NCBI GenBank assembly: GCA_964397485.1 | Contig: CAYNHT010000003.1 | Coordinates: forward strand, 145,431-209,430 | DNA from: CAYNHT01 sp964397485 | Lineage (GTDB): Bacteria; Bacillota_I; Bacilli_A; RF39; UBA660 | Direction: 5' to 3' | DNA: 64,000 bases | Shown: piece after piece, positions 57,467 to 64,000 of the stretch | Layout: each line of letters starts with the position of its first letter | How positions within the stretch are numbered: position 1 is the first letter of the stretch | The notes under the pieces: model-generated | Told to the model about the DNA's origin: nothing | What the model saw: only the letters and a program-made list of their open reading frames with translations | Databases searched by the model: none | Made by a program: the position numbers and the translations under genes

Positions 57467-59383
57467 ATGAAAAAGATGTATGTAATTTTGATATTACTTT
57501 TATTTACAATATTGCCGTATAAAGTTGATGCCTTAAGAGAAGGAATTACTAATTATTATATAGAAGCTACAGTTTTAGAAAATGGAGATTTGCATGTAAA
57601 AGAACTTTTTATATTAAATGGTAATTTTAATGGATTTGAGCGAACTATTGATTTTTATAATCCAAATGCTCCAACATTTGATGGAAGTGTTTCTTCCTTT
57701 GGTGGTAGTGATATATATAATGGAGATGGAATAATTTTAAAATCTATCAAAAATATAGCAGTAAATAGTGATGTTACTTTTAATTATTTGTATAATGACG
57801 GTGATGAATTTACAAATGTATCTTATGCATCACCAGGCGAATATGGAAAATATACAGTAGAGGAGAACTCAACAGGAGTTGCTTATAGAATTTACAATCC
57901 TAGTAATGGAAGCGAAAAGGGATTTTACGTGGAATATATATTGAAAAATATGGGGATACTACATGATGACGTTGCAGAAATTGGCTGGAATATATTTTCC
58001 AATCAGTTAAATGAATATGTTAATAATTTAGAAATGATCGTAAATATACCTAACAACCAAAATGAGTTACGTGCTTGGGGACATGGTCCTTTAAATGGTA
58101 ACACAGACTTAATTAATAAAGATAAAATAAAGTTAACTATTACTGATTTAAACGCAAATACAGCAATGGATATTCGTTTCGTATTTGATAAAAGTGTTAT
58201 TTCTGAGTCCTCTAAAATAACAAATGTCTCAGCTTTGGATAAAATTTTGCAAGTAGAAACAAAATGGGCTGATGAAGCAAATGAAATCAGGGAAAAAGCT
58301 AGAAAACAGATTGAAAAAGAAAAGATGATCGGTAAATTCTTTGATGTTATTAATGTATTATGGATTTTAGGATTAATCGTTGTTGTAGTTAGGGTATATA
58401 ACAAATATGACAAAGAATATTCTAGTACTTTTAAAACTAGGTATTTTAGAGATTTTCCCGCAACCTATGGACCAGAAATTGTTGGATACTTATTTAAAAA
58501 GAGAATAAGCAATAATGATTTATCAGCGTCTATTCTTAATTTGATTGCTAGAAAAGTAATAACTTTTGAAGAGGGGAAAGGTAAAGATTATGTTTTAAAA
58601 TTGAATGAGAAGGTTAATTCTAATGAAAAATTATCTTTAGCTGAGGTGCGCCTTACAAAATGGTTATTTGAGGAAATTGGTAGTAATGGCATTGTATCAA
58701 TGAAAGCTATTCAAAAGGATGCTAAAAGTAATTATGAGAGTTTCTTGGGTTCATATAATATATGGAAAGAATTAGCAACCGACGAGGCTATAAAAGAAGA
58801 TTTTTATGAAAATCACGGTTCTGTAAAAGGACTAGGTTCTTTATATAGTATTTCTGGTTCAATTTTAGCATTCATTGCAATGGGATATCCTTCTTCTGGT
58901 ATTCTTATTGCACTTGTAATTATAGCGGCAGTAGTATCATTTGTTTACTTTGTCACATTAACCAAAAGAACTAAAAAAGGTAATGAGGATTTTACTAGAT
59001 GGAATGGATTGAAAAATTTTCTGAAGGATTTTGGGAAATTCGAGAGCAGGGATTTACCACAAATTCATTTGTGGGAAAAATATTTAGTATATGCCGTTAC
59101 GTTTGGCTGTGCAAATAAACTTGCTAAAACTATGCAAATTAAATTTAATGAATTAAGCAAAGGCAATTATACAGCAACAGATGCTATGTTTGATATATAT
59201 TATATAAATATGTTAACAGGATTTAATAGGACCCTTAATAGTAGTGTAAATAGCGCTGTAACTACAGCTTTATCTACTAAAGCAGTCGCAGAATCACGTT
59301 CATCTTCCTCTGGAGGATTTGGAGGAGGATTCTCCGGTGGTGGTGGTTCATTCGGAGGTGGAGGCGGCGGCGGTCGTTTCTAG
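57467..59383 (+). CDS. DUF2207 membrane protein with Gly-rich C-terminus
   Basis: 638 residues. A cleavable-type signal (about 1-23), the extracytoplasmic DUF2207 N domain (about 24-240, LREGITNYYIEATVLENGDL), a TM at about 293-312, a cytoplasmic region with GPEIVGYLFKKRISNNDLSASILNL (about 340), two closely spaced TMs at about 460-500, a further cytoplasmic domain, and a Gly/Ser tail of the GGFGGGFSGGGGSFGGG type. The pairing with LemA is widespread. The Gly tail is typical for the family, and its role is unknown. Confidence 0.9.
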   Translation: MKKMYVILILLLFTILPYKVDALREGITNYYIEATVLENGDLHVKELFILNGNFNGFERTIDFYNPNAPTFDGSVSSFGGSDIYNGDGIILKSIKNIAVNSDVTFNYLYNDGDEFTNVSYASPGEYGKYTVEENSTGVAYRIYNPSNGSEKGFYVEYILKNMGILHDDVAEIGWNIFSNQLNEYVNNLEMIVNIPNNQNELRAWGHGPLNGNTDLINKDKIKLTITDLNANTAMDIRFVFDKSVISESSKITNVSALDKILQVETKWADEANEIREKARKQIEKEKMIGKFFDVINVLWILGLIVVVVRVYNKYDKEYSSTFKTRYFRDFPATYGPEIVGYLFKKRISNNDLSASILNLIARKVITFEEGKGKDYVLKLNEKVNSNEKLSLAEVRLTKWLFEEIGSNGIVSMKAIQKDAKSNYESFLGSYNIWKELATDEAIKEDFYENHGSVKGLGSLYSISGSILAFIAMGYPSSGILIALVIIAAVVSFVYFVTLTKRTKKGNEDFTRWNGLKNFLKDFGKFESRDLPQIHLWEKYLVYAVTFGCANKLAKTMQIKFNELSKGNYTATDAMFDIYYINMLTGFNRTLNSSVNSAVTTALSTKAVAESRSSSSGGFGGGFSGGGGSFGGGGGGGRF

Positions 59384-59390
59384 ACAAATA

Positions 59391-59432
59391 AAAAGAATAA
59401 TTTATTAACTTAATAATAAATTATTCTTTTTT
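59391..59432. terminator. Bidirectional terminator
   Basis: 17-bp perfect stem (59391-59407 with 59414-59430), 6-nt loop, placed between convergent genes. Confidence 0.88.
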
Positions 59433-59927
59433 TTACATCATATGATAACTAGAATCGCTATATTTATTTCCGCTTGCGTATGGTATTGGTTTAACGTTGT
59501 TTACTGCTGACTTTAATTGACTAACACGGCGATCTAGCATATCAATTTGTTGTTGCATTCTACTAAAGTTTTGTTCTATATAATTAGCACCTTGATTATT
59601 ACCGACTAAACCTGGTTGTTGCATTCCATAACCAGGTCCTGGTTGCGTTCCAGCAGTACTCGGTACAGTTGTAGTAGGACCAACTGTTGTTGGCATACCA
59701 GCGGCACCGGGCATCATCCCAGGCATTCCAGCGGCACCGGGCATCATCCCAGGCATACCAGCAGCACCGGGCATCATCCCAGGCATTCCAGCAGCACCGG
59801 GCATCATCCCAGGCATACCAGTAGCCCCAGGCATCATCCCAGGCATACCGGCAGCGCCGGGCATCATCCCAGGCATGGTTGGATACGTCGGATAAGGTGG
59901 GACCCCACATTGACGATCTTTTTTCAA
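59433..59927 (-). CDS. Proline/methionine/glycine-repeat protein, probable spore coat or surface protein
   Basis: About 164 residues. An N-terminal basic stretch with one Cys (KKDRQCGVPPYPTYP) leads to six tandem 10-residue units of MPGMMPGAAG type, a Thr/Pro linker, a Gln/Gly-rich stretch and a short coiled-coil (NFSRMQQQIDMLDRRVSQLK, about 118-137). The tail SSYHMM ends it. No signal peptide or TM. The composition is like Bacillota spore-coat proteins; the window's bclA-like and sspI genes support that, but no family match is claimed. Start choice: TTG 59927 is 10 nt after GGAG; GTG 59936 and TTG 59933 are closer than usual. Confidence 0.7.
   Translation of the reverse strand: MKKDRQCGVPPYPTYPTMPGMMPGAAGMPGMMPGATGMPGMMPGAAGMPGMMPGAAGMPGMMPGAAGMPGMMPGAAGMPTTVGPTTTVPSTAGTQPGPGYGMQQPGLVGNNQGANYIEQNFSRMQQQIDMLDRRVSQLKSAVNNVKPIPYASGNKYSDSSYHMM
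59701..59880 (-). repeat. Six tandem 30-bp repeats in the coat-like gene
   Basis: Exactly six 30-bp units, each containing GGGCATCATCCCAGGCAT or a one-base variant. Unit sequences alternate (ATTCCA / ATACCA), which suggests duplication of 60-bp pairs. Confidence 0.95.
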
Positions 59928-60016
59928 GTTCAACACACTCCTTTTTCTTCTAATTAATTATATGCTTTTGTTTATTTTTTGTGCTTGCTATGATATAATT
60001 ATTTATAGGTGATAAA

Positions 60017-60649
60017 ATGAGACTAAAAAATGTGAAGGGCGCAAAAGATAAAATAGAGGCTTCAAAGTATATTATTACTGACCCCTTAAAACATAAAGGA
60101 AATTACAGTAAAGTTTTCAATAATAACAATCCAATAAGATTAGAAATTGGTATGGGCAAAGGGCAATTTATTCTTGATAATGCTATAAAATACCCTGGAA
60201 TTAATTTTATAGGGATAGAAAAATTTGATAGTGTAATAGTCCGTGCAATAGAAAAAATAGAACAGTATGATCTGCCTAATTTAAGATTAATTAAGGCAGA
60301 TGCATTGAACATCGAAAACTTTTTTTCAAAAGAAATAGATTTAGTATATTTAAATTTTTCTGATCCATGGCCAAAGAAACGTCATGCAGATCGAAGATTG
60401 ACAAGTTTTGTTTTTTTAAATAAATATGATATTATTTTTAAAAATAAGTCTCATATTATAATGAAAACTGATAACCGTCATCTATTTGAATATTCAATCA
60501 AATCTTTGACAGATTTTGGATATAAAATAGAAAATATATCACTTAATTTATATTGTGATGATGTAACAGATAATATAAAAACAGAATATGAAGAAAAATT
60601 TCATGCTAAAGGATATCCTATATATAAAATTGAAGTAATAAAAGAATAA
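60017..60649 (+). CDS. trmB: tRNA (guanine-N7-)-methyltransferase
   Basis: Methylates G46 of tRNA with SAM. 210 residues. SAM site LEIGMGKGQFILDNA (about 43), IGIEKFDSVIVRAIEK (about 67), LIKADA (about 93), and the catalytic/tRNA block NFSDPWPKKRHADRRLT (about 113-129). KTEYEEKFHAKGYPIYKIE at the end is characteristic. TATAAT at 59993-59998 and GGTGAT upstream give it its own promoter. Confidence 0.95.
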   Translation: MRLKNVKGAKDKIEASKYIITDPLKHKGNYSKVFNNNNPIRLEIGMGKGQFILDNAIKYPGINFIGIEKFDSVIVRAIEKIEQYDLPNLRLIKADALNIENFFSKEIDLVYLNFSDPWPKKRHADRRLTSFVFLNKYDIIFKNKSHIIMKTDNRHLFEYSIKSLTDFGYKIENISLNLYCDDVTDNIKTEYEEKFHAKGYPIYKIEVIKE

Positions 60650-60733
60650 TAGACAATTCCTTTACATCCATAATATGGAAAAATCTTTTTAAAATCAAAA
60701 TAATTTGATATAATATAGTGAGAGTGGTGGAAG

Positions 60734-61342
60734 ATGAAAAGAGTTACTATTCTAGTATTAAGCGTACTGCTTTTAACTGGATGTACTGTTGTTCGGATAG
60801 ATACTAATAGTATAGATAATACTATTGGTGTTGTCTTATCAAAAGAAAATAAGTTGTATAATCAAGTTGGAAAAGGATATAAGTATTATATTCCCAGAGG
60901 TGTTAATTATATTGATACTAATGAATTAAATGATAAATTATATTCAAAAGGTAATTATTATTATCTATATATAGATGTTATAAGTTATTATCATAAAAAA
61001 ACACTTGATTATAAGATTAATGAATATGCTTATTATTCAACAAATTTAGATATAAATGATCGTTTAGGGTACGTTGAAATAAATAAAATGGGTGATAAGT
61101 ATTTTGTTGAATTCATGTACAATTATGCTAAAATCGAGGCGATGGTAGATAAGAAAGATATAAATGATGTAATATTAAATGCTTCATATATATTATCTAC
61201 TATTAAGTTTAATAATAATGTTATAAAGCTAATGCTTAATGATGACTTCCTTATTAATAAAGAAGAAAAATATGATATCTTCACATCAAAGAAACAGACA
61301 AATAGCTTCTTAGAGTATTCTGAAGAAGAGAATAATGAATGA
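60734..61342 (+). CDS. Lipoprotein of unknown function
   Basis: 202 residues with a lipobox LLTGC (Cys about 17), so the mature protein is lipid-anchored outside. The rest is rich in Tyr, Asn and Lys (KGYKYYIPRGVNYI, GNYYYLYIDVISYYHKK) and shows no family motif I know. The C-terminal 25 residues are acidic. A GTGGTGGAAG site precedes the ATG. It overlaps the open frame of the next gene and is probably co-transcribed with the three genes below. Confidence 0.75.
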   Translation: MKRVTILVLSVLLLTGCTVVRIDTNSIDNTIGVVLSKENKLYNQVGKGYKYYIPRGVNYIDTNELNDKLYSKGNYYYLYIDVISYYHKKTLDYKINEYAYYSTNLDINDRLGYVEINKMGDKYFVEFMYNYAKIEAMVDKKDINDVILNASYILSTIKFNNNVIKLMLNDDFLINKEEKYDIFTSKKQTNSFLEYSEEENNE

Positions 61343-61352
61343 GGTGGATTAT

Positions 61353-62135
61353 ATGGGATTAATGGACAAGTTTAAAAATTTATTCAGTGATGAAATTGAA
61401 GAAGATGCAAAGCCTATTAAAAAAGAAGTTATTCAAGTTGAAATAGCATCACCAACAAAAGAAGAGGGAAAAAAAGATCCTGATATTACAGAAAGTGATG
61501 TTATAAAAAAGGATGAAAAATTTGTTTTTCCTGTTTACTTTGATGATAAAGATTTTGATACATTAGATTATTCTAAGCCAAAAGAAGTTGTAGAAACAAA
61601 ACCAAAAAGTTCTTATGCGCTTAACAAACCGGTTGTTAAAGAGGAAAAAAAATTTTTTAAACCTTCTCCGATTATTTCTCCGGTTTATGGTGTTTTAGAT
61701 AAAAATTATAGTAAAGAAGATATCACACCTAAAGCTAGTAAGAAAGTAGATTACTATCAGTCTTCCAAAGAAGTAACAATAGATGATGTACGAAAAAAAG
61801 CATTTGGTACATTAGAGGAGGAATTGGAATCTGAATTATTTAGTAAGAATTCAATTTTATTCAACGATGAGTTAGATAGTGAAGAAGTAGAGAAAGACAT
61901 TTTCGAAGAACTGGAAGAAAAAGAAGCAGTTAAAGAAGTAGAAAGTATTACGATTGAAGAAGAAATTGCATTTGAAGTATTTGATGAAACCGAGGAAGAA
62001 GAAGTTGTTACTGACGATTCTAACAACATGGTAGAAAACGAACTTAATAAAATGTTTGAAGATGATGATACTTTGACCGAGGGGGATTTATTTAATCTAA
62101 TTGATTCGATGTATGAAAAAGGAGAAGATAAATAA
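61353..62135 (+). CDS. Acidic, low-complexity protein with amphipathic N-terminus (SepF-like start)
   Basis: 260 residues. I choose ATG 61353 because GAGGTGG (61341-61347) spaces to it; the in-frame ATG at 61335 lies before the site. The first 15 residues MGLMDKFKNLFSDEI resemble the membrane-binding helix that opens SepF, but no SepF core follows. The middle has KPSPIISPVYGVLDKNYSKE-like sequence (about 105-125). The rest is Glu/Asp/Lys-rich and probably disordered. A membrane-associated scaffold of the cell envelope or division site is possible; this is inference. Confidence 0.65.
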   Translation: MGLMDKFKNLFSDEIEEDAKPIKKEVIQVEIASPTKEEGKKDPDITESDVIKKDEKFVFPVYFDDKDFDTLDYSKPKEVVETKPKSSYALNKPVVKEEKKFFKPSPIISPVYGVLDKNYSKEDITPKASKKVDYYQSSKEVTIDDVRKKAFGTLEEELESELFSKNSILFNDELDSEEVEKDIFEELEEKEAVKEVESITIEEEIAFEVFDETEEEEVVTDDSNNMVENELNKMFEDDDTLTEGDLFNLIDSMYEKGEDK

Positions 62136-62422
62136 TGAATAATTGTGCAGATGCTGTATTTCCAATCATATTATATTTTTTAGCGTCTATACTATTAGTA
62201 GCACTAATAGTATTAGTAGTTAGATTGATTAGGACATTAGGTAAAGTAGATAGAGTGGTTGAGGATGTTAGTTATAAGGCCAGTAAACTAAATGGAGTAT
62301 TTCATTTGATTGATAATGCTACCGATACTTTGTCAATTGTTAGTGATAAGGTTGTTAATGTGGTTGCTAATGGAATAACTAACTTTTTCAATAAAAAAGA
62401 GAAAAAAAAGGAGGATGAATAG
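62135..62422 (+). CDS. DUF948-type small membrane protein
   Basis: 95 residues with one TM (about 9-32) and a helical cytoplasmic tail (RTLGKVDRVVEDVSYKASKL) ending in a very basic FFNKKEKKKEDE. Topology and the V-D-x-V-x-x-D-V heptads fit DUF948 proteins, which often precede YtxH genes. It shares TAATG with the upstream gene and is followed by the YtxH gene after 1 nt. Confidence 0.75.
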   Translation: MNNCADAVFPIILYFLASILLVALIVLVVRLIRTLGKVDRVVEDVSYKASKLNGVFHLIDNATDTLSIVSDKVVNVVANGITNFFNKKEKKKEDE

Positions 62423-62423
62423 T

Positions 62424-62846
62424 ATGGGTAAGAGTGAAAAGAAAAAAGGTGGCTTTGGTAAGTTTTTAGCAGGTGCTGCAATTGGTGCTGGATTAGGAGT
62501 TCTATTTGCTCCTAAAAAGGGTAGTGAAACAAGAGCAGAATTAAAAGAAATGATTGATGAAATGTTATTAAAAATCAAGGATATCGATGTAGAGGAAGTT
62601 AAAGAAACAATCGAAACTAAGATTTTTGAAATTAAAGAAGAATTAGAAGAACTAGATAAAGAAAAAGTATTGAAAATTGCTAAGAAAAAAGCAAGAGATA
62701 TTCAAGATATGGCTGAAGAGTTAGTAGAATATGCAGTAGAAAAAGGAACTCCAGTGTTAGAAAAAACAGCTAATTCAATTCGTGAAAAAGCTATTACTGT
62801 TACAAAAGAAGTATTAGTTAAATTAGAAAAAACAGATGTAAAATAA
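62424..62846 (+). CDS. YtxH domain protein
   Basis: 140 residues. The YtxH signature GKFLAGAAIGAGLGVLFAP followed by KKGSETR lies at residues 11-36 and forms a glycine-zipper membrane segment. The remaining 100 residues are a long charged helix of Lys/Glu heptads. YtxH of B. subtilis is a general-stress protein of unknown function. ATG 62424 is used because AAAGGAGG abuts the in-frame ATG 62415. It ends the four-gene envelope operon. Confidence 0.88.
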   Translation: MGKSEKKKGGFGKFLAGAAIGAGLGVLFAPKKGSETRAELKEMIDEMLLKIKDIDVEEVKETIETKIFEIKEELEELDKEKVLKIAKKKARDIQDMAEELVEYAVEKGTPVLEKTANSIREKAITVTKEVLVKLEKTDVK

Positions 62847-62874
62847 ATTGTATTTAAAAATACAATTTTTTTTA
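62845..62874. terminator. Bidirectional terminator after ytxH-like gene
   Basis: 11-bp stem AAATTGTATTT / AAATACAATTT with a T-run, reaching the stop of the convergent sigma gene. Confidence 0.8.
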
Positions 62875-63519
62875 TAAAAAATTATTTGAATCATCTTTAG
62901 GCATTTTTTTATATAATTTTTTTAATATTTTAGATTGTTTTCTACTAATAGATGATCTTGCCAATCCTAAATTTTCGCCAACTTCTTTTTGAGTTAACCT
63001 TTCGTCATTAATAAAACCGTATCTCATTAATACAATTTTTTGTTCTTGGCTAGGTAATTCAAATATCATTTGTTTAATCATTACGCGTCTTTCTTTTTCA
63101 AAGTATTCTTCAAAAGGCTCGTCAAAACAGTTAACATATAACTTATCTAGTATAGTAAGTTTAGGCTCATCATCAGACTTATAAATAGGTTCATCTAAAC
63201 TTACTTCATTACAATTTTTCCTTGTATGTTTTCGCAGAAACATTCGTATTTCATTCTCTATACACTTCCAAAGATAACCAGCTAAAGGTGTCCCTCTTTC
63301 AGTATCGTAAGAATCAATTCCTTTAATAAGTCCAATAACTCCTATATTTACTAGCTCTTGAATTTCAATTCCAACATTATGATACTTATTTGCCATAAAC
63401 ATTGCCATTCTTATGTTTGATTCAATCAAAATTCTCCTAGCATCATAATCTCCTTCTTTTTTCTTTTCATATAATTCTTTGATTTCATATGCCGAAAGTG
63501 TCTTTGGATCTTTTTGCAT
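62872..63519 (-). CDS. Sporulation-type RNA polymerase sigma factor (SigE/SigK-like)
   Basis: 215 residues. Region 2 (about 27-105) reads RRILIESNIRMAMFMANKY, ELVNIGVIGLIKGIDSYD and CIENEIRMFLRKH, which is the SigE/SigK pattern (IENEI-MYLRR). EVSLDEPI follows. Region 4 (about 150-210) has LPSQEQKIVLMRYG, RLTQKEVGENLGLARSSISR. Mother-cell sigma factors are often made with a pro-sequence; a 20-residue N-terminal stretch before region 2 is present but lacks the hydrophobic pro-peptide look. Whether it is SigE, SigK or another member needs a tree. AGGGGAGATG precedes the ATG. Confidence 0.85.
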   Translation of the reverse strand: MQKDPKTLSAYEIKELYEKKKEGDYDARRILIESNIRMAMFMANKYHNVGIEIQELVNIGVIGLIKGIDSYDTERGTPLAGYLWKCIENEIRMFLRKHTRKNCNEVSLDEPIYKSDDEPKLTILDKLYVNCFDEPFEEYFEKERRVMIKQMIFELPSQEQKIVLMRYGFINDERLTQKEVGENLGLARSSISRKQSKILKKLYKKMPKDDSNNFL

Positions 63520-63593
63520 TATTCATCTCCCCTTAAATTAATATATTATTAAATTTTATAAATAGTTCTAGTAAATATATATAATTATATTTA

Positions 63594-63623
63594 TTGACTA
63601 CGTGATTAATATTTTGGTATACT
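63594..63623 (+). promoter_or_regulatory. Promoter of pilin-headed gene 8
   Basis: TTGACT (63594-63599), 18-bp spacer ending TGG, TATACT (63618-63623). Same TGGTATACT core as genes 4 and 5. Confidence 0.82.
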
Positions 63624-63663
63624 TTACGTATAAAGATATGGTTGTGAAAGGGAATTTGGATGT

Positions 63664-64000
63664 ATGAAAAAAAAGGGATTTACATTAATAGAGTTACTAG
63701 CAGTAATAGTTATATTAGCCTTAGTCGCACTAATAACTATACCACTAGTATTAGGCGTGATAGACAGGGTACAAATAGCTTCTTATAAAGAAAGTTTAAG
63801 AAGTGTTTTTGGTGCAGCAGACATATATATAGCATCAAGTGAATTCAGTGTTTTTCCAGAAGAAGGAATAAATGTAGTTGACACTAAGATTCAAATGAAA
63901 AATAAAAACTTTACAAGCGGTAAGATACTAAAAAATGAACAAGGTGTTTTAGAACTAGATAAAGTAAGTAACGGGAAATACTGTGCCGGTGGAACATATG
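63664..64000 (+). CDS. Pilin-headed adhesin 8, cut by the window end
   Basis: The frame is open from ATG 63664 to the last base. Signal KKKGFTLIELLAVIVILALV with Glu5, then a module nearly the same as adhesin 1 in protein (SYKESLRS, NKNFTSGKI, LELDKVSNGKYCAGGTY), including the first Cys of the pair. The DNA of the two modules is clearly homologous but with many silent changes, so the duplication is older than that of genes 4 and 5. The head lies outside the window. Confidence 0.9.
   Translation, partial: MKKKGFTLIELLAVIVILALVALITIPLVLGVIDRVQIASYKESLRSVFGAADIYIASSEFSVFPEEGINVVDTKIQMKNKNFTSGKILKNEQGVLELDKVSNGKYCAGGTY

Noticed and set aside
59599..59957. ORFs with Trp/Asp/Ala or His/Pro/Arg repeats on both strands over the 30-bp repeats
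   Set aside because: Alternative frames of the six 30-bp units. The chosen minus-strand frame has the ribosome binding site, a sensible composition and a coiled-coil tail.
1..64000. CRISPR array, prophage, insertion sequence or integron
   Set aside because: No spaced direct repeats, transposase, integrase, phage structural gene or att-like repeat was found. The only tandem repeats are inside the two surface-protein genes.
1..64000. tRNA or rRNA genes
   Set aside because: Intergenic gaps were read for cloverleaf and rRNA signatures; none was seen. The T-box at 37433 is a leader element, not a tRNA.

Overview
The window looks like an AT-rich, endospore-forming member of the Bacillota with Bacilli-like gene order. 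It carries rpsT-gpr-spoIIP-yqxA, nfo/yqfT beside sodA and a class B PBP gene, infC-rpmI-rplT behind an L20-type leader, a CIRCE-controlled clpB, murE-mraY, a T-box leader upstream of leuS, sspI, and a BclA-like collagen protein. TGG encodes Trp and TGA is a normal stop, so this is not a mollicute with a changed code. An Rnf operon points to an anaerobe. I would place it near the uncultured gut Bacilli/Erysipelotrichia, but that is inference from gene content.

Layout. 0-5 kb: histidine kinase, transglutaminase-like protein, rpsT, gpr-spoIIP-yqxA. 5-8 kb: large pilin-headed adhesin. 8-18 kb: housekeeping (nfo, sodA, PBP, rpmG, efp, infC-rpmI-rplT, a HAD phosphatase, a Fic protein, clpB). 18-21 kb: two pilin-headed LamG proteins. 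21-25 kb: two murE paralogs and mraY. 25-30 kb: an unfamiliar ABC-transporter cassette with a small secreted protein. 30-33 kb: two mosaic pilin-headed proteins. 33-41 kb: pyk, GH31, T-box, leuS, rnhB, MBL hydrolase. 41-44 kb: pilin-headed propeller-like protein. 44-46 kb: two-component system. 46-51 kb: rearranged Rnf operon with two micro-ORFs. 51-56 kb: headless pilin lacking Glu5, second Fic protein, rpmB, dnaE. 56-60 kb: spore-surface and LemA/DUF2207 genes. 60-64 kb: trmB, envelope cluster (lipoprotein, acidic protein, DUF948, YtxH), sporulation-type sigma factor, and the start of an eighth pilin-headed protein.

The most striking theme is a dispersed family of eight proteins with a type IV prepilin N-terminus (GFTLIELL type). 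Seven of the eight are complete. Each has a short disulfide-closed pilin module, and most carry a different binding head: FnIII plus CBM plus an FGE/C-type-lectin-like domain, CBM plus LamG, the FGE/C-lectin-like domain alone, or a propeller-like domain. Six genes have their own strong, similar promoter. Two neighbours share 297 bp and 137 bp blocks of perfect identity separated by diverged sequence, which suggests recombination among family members. No pilus ATPase, platform protein or prepilin peptidase lies in the window.

Other points that deserve a check: a RnfD chain fused to a RnfG-type FMN domain, with a 31-residue orphan membrane peptide, a 35-residue membrane peptide bearing CX2CX2CX2C, and a RnfB lacking its ferredoxin domains; two tandem MurE enzymes with different amino-acid specificity motifs (DDPH versus DNPR), the second behind a terminator-like hairpin that contains its ribosome binding site; ribosomal protein L20 with a Rho_N/SAP-like tail; and infC with a probable ATC start codon. 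All coordinates and motifs were read by eye, and no database search was run.
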